Origin: Haliotis asinina | Lineage: Eukaryota > Mollusca > Gastropoda > Lepetellida > Haliotidae | Direction of reading: 5' to 3' | NCBI RefSeq assembly: GCF_037392515.1 | Contig: NC_090283.1 | Coordinates: 20,837,001-20,901,000 of the forward strand | Length of the DNA: 64,000 nucleotides | In this document: in pieces, positions 11,330 through 20,943 of the stretch | Layout of the letters: each line of letters starts with the position of its first letter | Position numbering within the stretch: the stretch's first letter is position 1 | The notes under the pieces: model-generated | Told to the model about the DNA's origin: nothing | The model's input: the letters and a program-made list of their open reading frames with translations, nothing else | Database searches by the model: none | Translations under genes and position numbers: made by a program

Positions 11330-11435
11330 GTTGAGTCCCATCCGGGATTCGAACCCGCACCCTCAGAGTCAGGCACCTAATCGCTAGCACACAAAGTCAG
11401 CCGCCTAACCCGCTCAGCCACCGCGACTTCCACAC
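11330..11435 (-). mobile_element. tRNA-like SINE head (Pol III A and B boxes)
   Basis: On the minus strand the sequence has an A-box-like TGGCTGAGCGGGTTAGG and a B box GCGGGTTCGAATCCC, with a long variable-arm-like middle as in Leu/Ser tRNAs. The acceptor ends pair poorly, so it is not a functional tRNA. It is best read as a tRNA-derived SINE or a decayed tRNA. Confidence 0.65.
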
Positions 11436-12066
11436 GTGTACATATAATTTTAACTTCGTCTGACAGCAATTACCTCACCTAAAATATTTTTAAAACTGTT
11501 TGATTGCGAGGATGAAACCAATAATGTTATATGGATCTGATACTTGGGGATACCAAATATATGGTAGTGTAGGAAAGCACGTAAAAGATATTTTTCCATT
11601 GTATTATATGCATCAAACGGTATAATTTATGGCGAATGTGAAATATTTAAAGTCTCGGATTTAATGCTCGTAATATTGGATAAAACCCATCCGTATGCAT
11701 GAAAACAGATTTTCCAAACTTGCTTTCTAGTATATATTTTTACATTTACACTACATCGATAAAATTGCGTAGGCATAGTTTTCCGATGTTCGGTTTTTAA
11801 GCAAGATGTTGGCGATGTAAAAAAATATTGTGTCAGTGTTCTCAATCATAAGTCCCTTTCAGACTTTTTTCGCATCTGTCTACATGTCTTAAATGCAGAT
11901 TGGAAGATGTATCATGTTCTTATTGTTCTTTTCGTATAAGCTGAAGACGAACGTTACTTAGTCTGTGGGGCCTCCTCTGCCTGCAGAGAGAAGTATTTTA
12001 AAAGCTCTAACATCCCACAAAAGATATATAATGAACGAGTATTATAGACAATGATAGTCAGGACCA
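11436..12066. other. No gene recognised
   Basis: AT-rich. Only short antisense open frames, none with recognisable motifs. Confidence 0.5.
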
Positions 12067-12667
12067 CAAACGCAGTAATGTTTTCAGTTGATGGTATGTG
12101 GTGAGTTCAGCTAAAATCAGACAGAACTCTCCCTCTGAGCTCTTACTGTCCGTGAGTGCCGAAGAAATAATCTCGCTTACCGTATTTAGTTTTGTTTCAG
12201 ACAGAACCTTGACCTCATTATGTTTCAACTCTTTACATTGTAGTTTGCGTGAGGGTCATACTTGAGGGTCAAACCCACCAACCCCATAGACCCGGCTTCT
12301 ATTTCAATACAGAACACCGCAGGCAGGGCCTCGAGGATGGACAGTAACCCGGCACAAACCACGCCTCGCCATACACTTGTTGCTACCAGGATAGTATCAA
12401 TCCCGTCAATAGTATTGACGGCTCAATGGTACTTCTTGTATAATGCTTCCCTCGTATCGCGGTCTTGCTTTAGCAGACGCTTTATGTCACATGACTGTTA
12501 CACGTGAAATCCAGTGTCTTGGCTACTTCCTCTTTGACTGGGTTCAGACTCGGACATGGTCCAGACTTGGGTCCAGACTCTGATCCAGAACTATCATTGC
12601 CTGTACTCCTTGTACGTAATTCAATGATGCTGATATCATCAAATCTTTTGTCATTTTCATAAAGCAT
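12067..12667 (-). pseudogene. Relic of a multicopy protein gene of unknown function (copy 1)
   Basis: Minus-strand translation gives, in order: an acidic Ser-rich N-terminus from a Met at 12667; a TREALYKKYH block; a TGA; a hydrophobic Gly/Val-rich segment starting VNTIDGIDTILVATS; and a helical C-terminal block, HNEVKVLSETKLNTVSEIIS, followed by EFCLILAEL. The same blocks in the same order occur at 40.7-41.3 kb (minus) and 42.65-51.06 kb (plus). Three in-frame stops or shifts break this copy. I remember similar proteins being multicopy in invertebrate genomes but cannot assign a function. The hydrophobic segment may be membrane-interacting. Confidence 0.7.
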
Positions 12668-12985
12668 TTTGTGTCCATCCGTAAATCACATGTAAAACCA
12701 TAGTTTAATGTCACGTCACAAATAGTTGTCATTGAGCGACTGTAATTGTATTTTGAGCCACTGAATGAAAGCTGTCTGTCATGGACATCCTATGTTCTCT
12801 CATGAGTTTGGATGAAAAGAAGTGTTGGAAATATCAATCACTATTGATATAATTGTAACAACCAAGCTATTGATATGTTCTATCAGGATTGGCAGACTAA
12901 CCCTTAATTATAGATCAAGATGCGATATATTGTTTCATTAACATTTGTCTATTCCTATAGTTAAGAAGTAATTTTATCAAGGTTA
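12101..12985. repeat. Dispersed repeat, member 1 (partner 40786-41660)
   Basis: About 880 bp is shared in the same orientation with 40786-41660, extending beyond the protein relic on its 5' side as far as the ATCAAGGTTAAATGTG phrase. Both copies carry the same TGA after the YKKYH block, so they descend from an already broken or readthrough-type source. Confidence 0.75.
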
Positions 12986-13260
12986 AATGTGAGGTCAGGT
13001 GTAATGATACACAGAGGCTTGATCATGGACTTGCGACTCCACCACAGATTGTACTTTGGTGAATGTTTTCTGAAAACACTTCACTTTATGGCAGTATATG
13101 TATTTGAGAAAACGTGAATTTAAAAGTGTAAACTTTGTTTTGCCACTAGTTTGTGTTCTGGTGGCCTTAAATGCAATAAACTCTTTTGACTTTGACATGA
13201 CAAAGGTGTATGCACAATTATATATGTATATATGCCATCAATTGTTTTGGTTTTTTTACA
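12668..13260. other. Flank of the dispersed repeat; no gene recognised
   Basis: The first ~320 bp belong to the repeat above. The rest is AT-rich with no supported feature. Confidence 0.5.
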
Positions 13261-13395
13261 TACTTATCAGGTAAGAAAGTCAACATTGCCCACTTTAGTG
13301 GCACTTACTCGATTTCTCTCATAACACAAAGTAGATGCGAGGTCATACGGGCGATCACCCAGGTCACGAGATGACGTATACACGTTATTCCTTAC
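13261..13395. repeat. Left inverted terminal repeat of the DIRS-like element
   Basis: Shares TTTCTCTCATAACACA, ACGGGCG and CACCCAGGTCACGAGATG with the reverse complement of 16378-16508, in the same order and with small indels. Confidence 0.8.
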
Positions 13396-13577
13396 CTCCT
13401 GTGCGGTGTAGTGGACGACAGACGGACCCTCCGTCTAGGTGGACCCTTAGCTATGCGTTTCTCGTGACGTGCCTCTCCTCGGATTGGAGCTAAAATGGAC
13501 GTCACCCCTTGGTAGCAAATCCCATTCGTCCATTCCACCATAGTATTCGCCTCCTTCTGCACTCAGTGCAGCACTCG

Positions 13578-14403
13578 GAAGATGACTAAGTGGGACCCTC
13601 ACACCTTGTGTAGTCTTTGCAAGAGCCCCTGCGCCCCGGATAACACTCGCGCAGTGTGTTAGGTTCTCTCTGAGTGGGCATTCCATCAGTACCTAGCGGT
13701 ACAGTTTCGCCCATATCTCCAGCGTCATCCAGATGATCGGTGCCTCGCTCTGCCGGAGGAGGCAGAACTGAAGTCAGAACCCGTCAGGACTATGTCAGAG
13801 AGGAGCGCTTCTTGCTCCTGTTCCTCTCTCCCCCTCGGGCCTCCTGAGGAAGGACGAGAGCAGGTTCGTTCAGAGAAGTTTATCCTTTCGGTTAAAGGGC
13901 TAGTGGAGTCCATCCTTGACCAATGTCTTTGTCCGCCCAAACCGTCAGGCTCCTTGGAACCACCCTCTCCACTCTCCCCTTGCCTCTGCGGCCTCCTCCA
14001 GCCGGAGGCGGACGCCAGTTCACTCCCCCAGGTGCTCTCATTCTCCCAGGTCCTCCCCCTCTCGGGAGTTCATTCACACAAGAGACCTTCCTCTTATTCC
14101 CATCCTCCCGGAGGACGGCGACAATATCCCTCCAGAACCTAACACTCCAGTCTTGCACTCTGCTTCGAGGCTGGAGACTTTTGCGGAATACACCGGCTTG
14201 GTGTTGGTGGAAGTGGAGGATCAACCTTCCGCCGCTTCTAGGGCGAGCGGTCCTGAAGACTCTGTTCTCTCCCCTCAGAAGGCCCTCCCTCCGCACCGCT
14301 TCCTCAAATTAGCCGCTAACGAATTGAAGGAGGCTGTTGCCTCCGCCGGACCTCAGCTCCTCCTCACAGACAAACAAAGGTTTAGGCTTCTGGTGGCGAA
14401 CTA
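13578..14403 (+). pseudogene. DIRS-like gag region (broken)
   Basis: The plus-strand frame reads WDPHTLCSLCKSPCAPDN...C, a Cys-rich block like the one found early in DIRS gag proteins. It is followed by a TAG inside the block, an EWAFHQYL segment, and then a Ser/Pro-rich stretch (13792-14142). The open frame then changes to 13916-14404, whose end contains a KLAANELKEAV segment. Stops and shifts rule out a product. The assignment to gag rests on position and the Cys block only. Confidence 0.55.
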
Positions 14404-15230
14404 GATTAGCCCATTCCTCCAGATCCTCCCTCCTTGGACACGGACATCTCTCGAGTGACTTCTGCAGGCGTACTCCACAAGGTGTCAGACATTCACCTCA
14501 TCAATTTGGATGAGGCCAGATCCATTGTGGGGCTGAGCAACTATGTTGCTCACGCCTAACCAGCTATGGCCACTTTCGTCAAGGAGGAACAGGGTTGGAA
14601 CAGGGTGAGAAGCCTTTGTACAGGGCATTTGGAGCGGTAGTCAGTGGAGCGGCAGAGGTCACCCTGTCAGCTGCCAGGATTTGGGCGACCATTACCAACC
14701 GCAGACGGGAAGGCCTCTTGGGGCGCACTAATCTCCCTCTGGAAATTAGGGACTCCCTCCATCACGCCTCAGTGGGTGCAGGCACTTTGTTTGCCATGAG
14801 ATCCAGCAGCAGGATATAACCATGATGAGTGAGGGACCCCCACAGACTCCAGCCCCCGCAAGCATCAGGGAGGTCCAACAGACCAGCACACTCCTACGAA
14901 GCAGACGGGGAAGGTGGACTTTCGGTTTGGAGGTCATGGCCGAGGACCCACAAACCAGTCCAACCAGCCCAGCCAAGCTAACCAGGGGCTCCAAACCCCA
15001 GCTAGCACACTCCCCGGAAGTGGAACAAGGGCAAGTGGACCCCCAAGAAGAATTCACTCTTGGTCAGTCCTTCTGCCATCTATCATTCCTCCACTCGGCG
15101 GGCCCGTTGGCGGCCGTCAGAGCCTGTTTGTCCCGAACTGGCGTCAGCTAGGACTAGACCCCCATTCGTGTGTCGGATCCTGGAGTGGGCTTCCGCATCC
15201 TGATCACAGCATCCTCTCCACCCCTCTAAC

Positions 15231-16232
15231 GTGTTCTCACCGATGGACTCGGTCAAGTTCCAACTCACCTTTGAGCAGGTGGAGGTTTTCGTCTCCAAGG
15301 GGGTGGTTCAGGAGATCCCCCTTCATGATCTGACTCACGGGTTCTATTCCCCCTTGTTTGTCAGGCCCAAACACAACACGGGGAAATTGCGACTGATTCA
15401 CGGCTTGAAGGAGTTCAACTCCTCCTACCTCGAACAGCCGCCATATTTTCGACTCTTGTCCGTTCTGTCAGTCATGCTGTCGCTGGAGCCTTCTCACTAT
15501 GTGGTGTCCCTAGACCTCCATGATGCTTACCTGCACATCCCCATTCACTGGGCTGATCACAGGTACCTCCATTTCATCCTGGGGTCAGGCACTTTCAATG
15601 AACGTCCTCCCGTTTGGGATTTCCTCAGCCCCATGGCTGTTCACGCGTGTGACCCAACCCATCATCCAGTTCCTCCATGAACTCCAGGTACAATTCTTCA
15701 TGTACATAGACGATGGGTTCGCTCATAACCCTTCGCCCTCCATTCTCGAGGTGCAGCGGGATCTCATCATCCACCTCATTCGTTGCCTCGGGTGGCTTGT
15801 GAACCTGGAGAAGTCGGACCTAGTACCATCCAATACCTAGGCGCCATGCTGGATACAGAAGCCTTCAAGGCCTTCATACCCAAGGAGCAGATGACAAGGC
15901 TAGCGCCCCTAATGACATGTGCACTATCAGAGCCCCTGTCCCTCAGGCAGTGGCAGTGGATACTGGGCCTCCTGACATCAGCCCAGGACCTGACCGTCAG
16001 GGGAGGTTGCTGCTCCAACCCCTTCAGGTGTTCCTTAATGAGCACGTCAGGGAGGCCCTCTGTCTTTACCCAATAAGTCTCCCACCTCACCTCAGACACT
16101 TCCTCGCATGGTGGTAGGTGGACGACAATGTCCTCAGAGGTTGTTCGCCAGCCACTATTTATGAGCCCTCTCCAACGAGGATCTGGTGGGCATTTCCAGA
16201 CTATGTCCCCAGGCTGCTTTCTTACCTGATAA
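15231..16232 (+). pseudogene. DIRS-type reverse transcriptase (broken)
   Basis: RT blocks run in order: FYSPLFVRPK, LRLIHGLKEFN, VVSLDLHDAYLHIPIH (motif A), then after a frameshift near 15600 NVLPFGISSAPWLFTRV, and the catalytic YIDD at 15703-15714. LRQWQWILGLLTSAQD follows in another frame, as in the linker between RT and RNase H of DIRS elements. A short WW-containing start of RNase H ends the homology. At least three frameshifts are present. The YIDD box itself is intact. Confidence 0.8.
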
Positions 16233-16377
16233 GTATGTAAAAAATATAGCATATTTTATTAAATGTCATTTTTTATACTTACCTGGTGGAAAGACAACAG
16301 TGGTGAGTTCCCGCCCAGCCTCCCTCCTTGGGGGTTTTATTGCCTGCCTCGATGGGTAAGGGAATGAGGGGTATAGG

Positions 16378-16508
16378 ACATCTCGTGACCTGGGTGACCT
16401 ACCGCCCGTATGTTGACCTCGCGTCTCTACTTTGTGTAGACACTGTGTTATGAGAGAAACTGAGTAAGCACCACTCAAGTAGGCATGTTGGCTTTCTACC
16501 AGGTAAGC
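16378..16508. repeat. Right inverted terminal repeat of the DIRS-like element
   Basis: Reverse complement matches 13261-13395. It has extra bases around GTGTCTAC that the left copy lacks, so the repeats are similar but not identical. Confidence 0.8.
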
Positions 16509-16554
16509 ATAATTAATCAAAAATGTTATATTATAAAACACGTTTATTGTCAAG

Positions 16555-16790
16555 CACAATCAATACGTTCAATACGAATTCTCAGTGGTGGAGGTTATGA
16601 GGTTCCTTTTAACTTCAACCCAGTGGTAGCTGAGAGAGTCACTGAAATTTGAGGCATCGGTTCCCTTTGGGGGTCAAATTCAAGAAGGTTGCTCGAGTTG
16701 AAATTCATATTATGTTCTTACTTGTTCTTTGTGCTTTGTGAAAATCCAGTGGTGCCTAAGCACTGATTTGACTACATGGAATACAGAAAA
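16555..16790. repeat. Dispersed repeat R1, member 1 (partner 42325-42640)
   Basis: Shares CTCAGTGGTGGAGGTTAT, GAGGCATCGG.TCCCTTT and TTTGACTACATGGAATA with 42325-42640, in order and the same orientation. In the second location it lies directly upstream of the unknown-function gene, so R1 may be its 5' flank or the border of a carrier element. Confidence 0.7.
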
Positions 16791-17906
16791 GACTCGCTAC
16801 ACTTTAGTTGTCAGTTGCCTGTACACAAAAATCGAATCCAAATATATTCTCTATTTTTTGTATATGCTTGACTGCTTCCGAATATATCAAAAGCATGTGA
16901 AGAATGAGAAAAATTAATTTAAGGATCCGGCTAATAATTGTTCATTCGACAACGGGTTCAACGTTTCATGTACAAGCGAAGGCAGAGAGAACGGCTGAAC
17001 GAACCTGTGTTATTTCATAAATATTAATGTATACCTTAAAAGGTTTTGAAATGAGGTGTTACTGATGTTCGTAACAAAAGGTGTCTCCCTATAACTGTGA
17101 ACCACAGGGTCACAGAGTAAACGTATCTGTGTTGCAGTGTGGTCTGGTCGCCCAAATATACTAGTATATATTTGGGAGGCGATGGGCGGTCAACCTGCGT
17201 AGCTGCCCTCTCATGGTCAAGTCTACACCAACAGCAAGCATTCTATCTCCATGGGGGTGGTCGAATCTTGACTAGACTGTCACATGTAGCATTTCAGAAT
17301 GTCTGGTCAGCCTGCAGTATCCCGCACTTCATCCACAGTGTCATGCTTCAGTAGTGAACCAATCCTTGTCTAAGTATGATCAATGACTCTGATGTGGTGG
17401 TCATGATGACAACGGTCAAAAACGGTCATTTAAATACTTCAGGAAATATATAAATATCCCTGACAAATCCAGGTCCAAGGGTTTCTGATGATTCAGATGT
17501 TTTGAAATTTGGGGTGTATAGAGTATGTGCGTCCTCATGCCGCACATCATTAGCAGTCACAGGATTGTCTGGTGCAGACTCGATTATTTGCAAACCACCT
17601 TCTCCTAAGTGAGAACATACCGACAGCGACACTGAATAATGCTCAAAACAAATACAACCATTTTCTGCTGCAACAATTTATTCAAATGTAAATCTCAAAA
17701 TGTTTCTAAAAACGTTCCCATTCCAAATTGTGTTCTCAAGATACATCGTTTTTATCTGACACATTTATCACTGAAATCACAAAGAAAATATGATTTCCTT
17801 TTTTGAAAGAAATAACATAAATATTAAGCAGCATTTGACTGGACAAAGCGTACAGAATCCATGTTGCAGCCCTATGCTGTGCAAAACAGGGATGTAAATA
17901 ACACGT
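16791..17906. other. No gene recognised
   Basis: AT-rich intergenic sequence. Short open frames (62-72 codons) show no motif. Confidence 0.5.
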
Positions 17907-17999
17907 CACAATTTAATTCTGGACTCACAAAAGTCCACAAACTCTCCGCACTGTGGCCACTCTCCCACAAGGGATTTGGCAAAAATAAACATCCAGTTG

Positions 18000-18830
18000 T
18001 TAGGTTTATATGCTAGGGATGAAAAAATGAAGAAAGAATATTTACTTTCACTGAAAATACATGCTTTTTCCATACTTCGCAGTTTTTAAATAAATGTATA
18101 TTTATTAGTGTCGTGACACGAAAGTAAGCTTATTTTGACTTAATTTTGCTAATTTAGAGTGATTTTTAAAAAATATTGCCCATGAGCGAAAAACATTTGG
18201 TCCCTCTGTGAGAATATTTACTTTTACTCCAAATACTTTTTTCCCATGTTTTCATTAGTGTCATGACATGAACTCCAACCCATTTGTGACTTAATTCTGC
18301 TAATTTAGACCGGTTTTTAAAAACTCTCGCCCATGGGCGAGAATATTTACCTTCACTCAAAATATTTGTTTTTCCATGTTTTGCAGGTGGTAATTTAATG
18401 CATTTAATACATTTATTTGTGTCATGACATGAAATCCAACCCATTTTGACTTAATTCTGCTAATTTAGAAACTGATTTTGACTTAATTTTGCGAATTCAG
18501 TTCGATTTTTAAAAAATATGCCAGAATAATTACTTCTACTGAAAATACATCTTTTCCTCTGTTTTGGAGGTTGCAAATGAATGAGGATATATTTATAAGT
18601 AGCATGGCACAAAATTCAACTCATTTTGACTTAATTCCGCTAATTTTTAATAAGTTCGAGAATCTGGACTTCCACTCAAAATTCATAGGTTTTTTATATT
18701 ATCTTGGAGGTTATAGATGAATGAAAGTCTACTTACTGTATACTGTTTATAAGTATCATGACAAAAAAAAATTAAATCATTACGGTCGCGATTTGACTAA
18801 TCTCGCTCGTGGACGAAAATATTTTCATTT
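18000..18830. repeat. AT-rich tandem repeats with a palindromic CGCCCATGGGCG core (left arm)
   Basis: Units of about 150-165 bp each contain GACTTAATTCTGCTAATTT, then a GCCCATGGGCGAGAATATTTAC-like block or a decayed version of it, then a T-rich block and GTCATGACA. At least five decayed units are visible. Confidence 0.75.
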
Positions 18831-18904
18831 GCTTGTTTTCTTTATTTTGTAAACATATGGTTTAAAAAAAGATGAAATTATAATGACAAATAATTTCAGT
18901 TGAA

Positions 18905-19170
18905 TTTAGTGAGTTAAGCTTTATATCGCACTCAGCAATATTCCAGCAATATGGCGGCGATTCGTAGATAATCGAGTTTGGACCAGACAATCCAGTGATC
19001 AACAGCATGAGCATCGATCTACACAATTGGGAACCGATGACATGTGTCAACCAAGTCAACGAGCCTGACCACCCGATCCCGTTAGTCGCCTCTTACGACA
19101 AGCTTAGTCGCCTTTTATGGGAAGCATGGGTTGCTGAAGCCCTGTTCTACTCAAGATCTTCACGGATCTG
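18905..19170 (-). mobile_element. SINE with (ACTC)-type tail (left arm)
   Basis: Read on the minus strand it contains AACCCATGCTTCCCATAAAA, GGCGACTAACGGGATCGGGT and ACATGTCATCGGTTCCCA, and ends GAATATTGCTGAGTGCGA...AACTCAC. The same repeat occurs at 26335-26615 and 58290-58570, and it is a family I associate with abalone DNA. Confidence 0.8.
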
Positions 19171-20034
19171 GAACGCAGAGCTTTACTTCCAGCAACATAT
19201 ACAGCACAGTTAGAATACTGAGTCTTGAAATTCTTTTGAATTTAGGTATTCTATAAATATAACAAAATTCAAGCTATATCTATGAAGTTATTTGTGAAAG
19301 CCCTAATCAAGAGTGACCGAACTCCACTGACTATTCTGACACATTAATAAACAGTGTTGTGAGATCTTTAAACTGTATTCAAATTTTTCTTGTTAATCCC
19401 ACTGACATTCGCCAATAACCACTTGTATATGAAATACACAATATGTGCTTTTTCAGAACAAATAAGTAATTAAGGATCCTCATCTGGGTAATTAAGGAAA
19501 GAACTCAAAATACTGCCACATTTCCAGTCACCAGTCTTGAGCTAATGGCCTTGTAAAGCCCCTCACAAAGGAAACACAAAGCACCAAAATTGTGTTTCTT
19601 TCTAGGTGACACACGGTATGTTGTCAAAGTTTCCGTTGTTGAATACATTCTATCGTGGGCAAAACTTACTACCCAGTAGTTTTAAGTGTATCTACCCAGT
19701 TTAGCGTGTTTCGTTTTGATATTGTGGTCTCCATTTTTAGTAATTCCCGTTTGCCCGTCCCGGCTTTTCTTCGTCCGAGGTTTAATGGGGTACTCTCCTA
19801 TTTGTCAGACCAGAAATAATTTACAACAGGGATAGGTCACTCGCTTGTTTTCTTTACCATTTGTACTAATTAACATGCGTCTCTTCATGCTCCAACGCAC
19901 ACAGTGACTTACCACGGCCGTCCCTTCCAATACATGCTAAAGAACGCAAAACTATCGTTAGATCAAATGTGTTAACATCGGCTTTTTATACTCTCCCTTG
20001 TCAGACATAACAATTGTCAGACAGGTTAAACAAT

Positions 20035-20235
20035 CTATCTGGCTGACTGCACAGCTGCCTGTTGACGTAGTATACACACATCACCTAATTTTCCTGCGTA
20101 ACCTTCATCTACATCACCATCCTTAATATAATAAGCAGAGAACACAGAAGGCCGTATAGCTGTAACCACTGAACCGCGTGGCGTCTCCCTGTTCCCAAGT
20201 TCCCAAATGGGGGTGTCCTTCTCTACCTTTCCCAT
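20035..20235 (-). other. 66-codon ORF conserved in both foldback arms (left copy)
   Basis: The last ~42 residues, from SVVTAI through SAYYIKDGDVDEGYAGKLGD to a stop, are almost the same as in the ORF at 24797-24994 of the right arm. The N-termini differ by frameshifts. I recognise no domain. Conservation could simply reflect the young age of the duplication. Confidence 0.35.
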
Positions 20236-20943
20236 GGATCTTTAAAACGTCTAACAAGCTCAACGCATGCAACATTTAGCTTAAATGTGATGTTATACAT
20301 ATCATAAAAGTTCTTTTTATGCATTATTCACTTGATAAATTATCATTTTGTGATGCATATATGTATGACATGCTGAACAGGAATTGGGCATTTTGTGTTA
20401 ATTTACCATTACCATTGGCATGACAGGCATGACATACCCACATCAGCTAATTAATTTTCCGTACCTATCGAGTAAAAAATATATAAAATGGGGGGACACC
20501 CTGTTAACTAATGGGAGTGAGCCATGTAGGAAGTACCCTCACTCTCACAAACCCACAGACTGAGGAGAAGCGATCGTGTTTGTCATGGATTGTTCTGGCT
20601 TTGCTAAATAAATCGTACATAAACATGTAAAATATTTTGCTTTGATTGTGTAACTACCCACATTATGACATTGAGACCGTTCTGATTTATCACGTAAAAT
20701 ACGATTGTATAGTTTTGAGTTTGAAACTTGGCATATTTTAACCGGTTTGCCACTTTTGCACTCAACCTTTTTACCTGGGGCGTGCATATTTGGGCGTGTT
20801 TTAGTATTCCATCTATTTGTTTAGATTTATTGATTTATTTGTCTTTGCGTTGCTTTTGTTTTTGTTTTTACTGGTAGTGGCCCAGCGAGTGAGTCTGCTT
20901 TGATAACTAGATTTATTCTGACGTTTGACGAGGGGGACATGAA

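Larger units (their letters stand above)
13261..16508 (+). mobile_element. Internally deleted DIRS-like retrotransposon
   Basis: A GC-richer island bounded by inverted repeats (13261-13395 and about 16378-16508). It carries a gag-like region and a DIRS-type RT on the plus strand. DIRS elements normally also carry RNase H, a methyltransferase-like domain and a tyrosine recombinase. Here the sequence runs out at the start of RNase H, about 250 bp before the right terminus, and total length is only ~3.25 kb. Frames are broken repeatedly. It is therefore a dead or non-autonomous derivative. Confidence 0.8.
17907..20943. repeat. Left arm of a 10-kb foldback/inverted duplication
   Basis: Reverse complement of 24427-27903. 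Checkable anchor pairs are: CGTCACAATTTAATTCTGG with 27885-27903; CCACAAACTCTCCGCACTG with about 27846-27870; the SINE at 18.9-19.2 with 26.3-26.6 kb; GGATCCT plus TAATTA near 19475 with about 26040; and GCCCAGCGAGTGAGTCTGC near 20882 with about 24485. Divergence looks modest. The outer third is AT-rich tandem repeat. Confidence 0.85.

Noticed and set aside
11330..11435. Functional tRNA gene
   Set aside because: A and B boxes are present, but the acceptor stem pairs poorly and the 3' part continues into repeat sequence. A SINE or relic fits better.
13723..14404. Several overlapping ORFs on both strands in the DIRS gag region taken as separate genes
   Set aside because: The region is GC-rich, so all frames tend to be open. 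Only the frame collinear with the Cys block and the downstream RT was kept, and even that is broken.
17880..17915. Target-site duplication of the 10-kb foldback
   Set aside because: Left and right flanks (GTAAATAAC versus GGTTAAATG) do not match convincingly, so borders and mechanism remain open.
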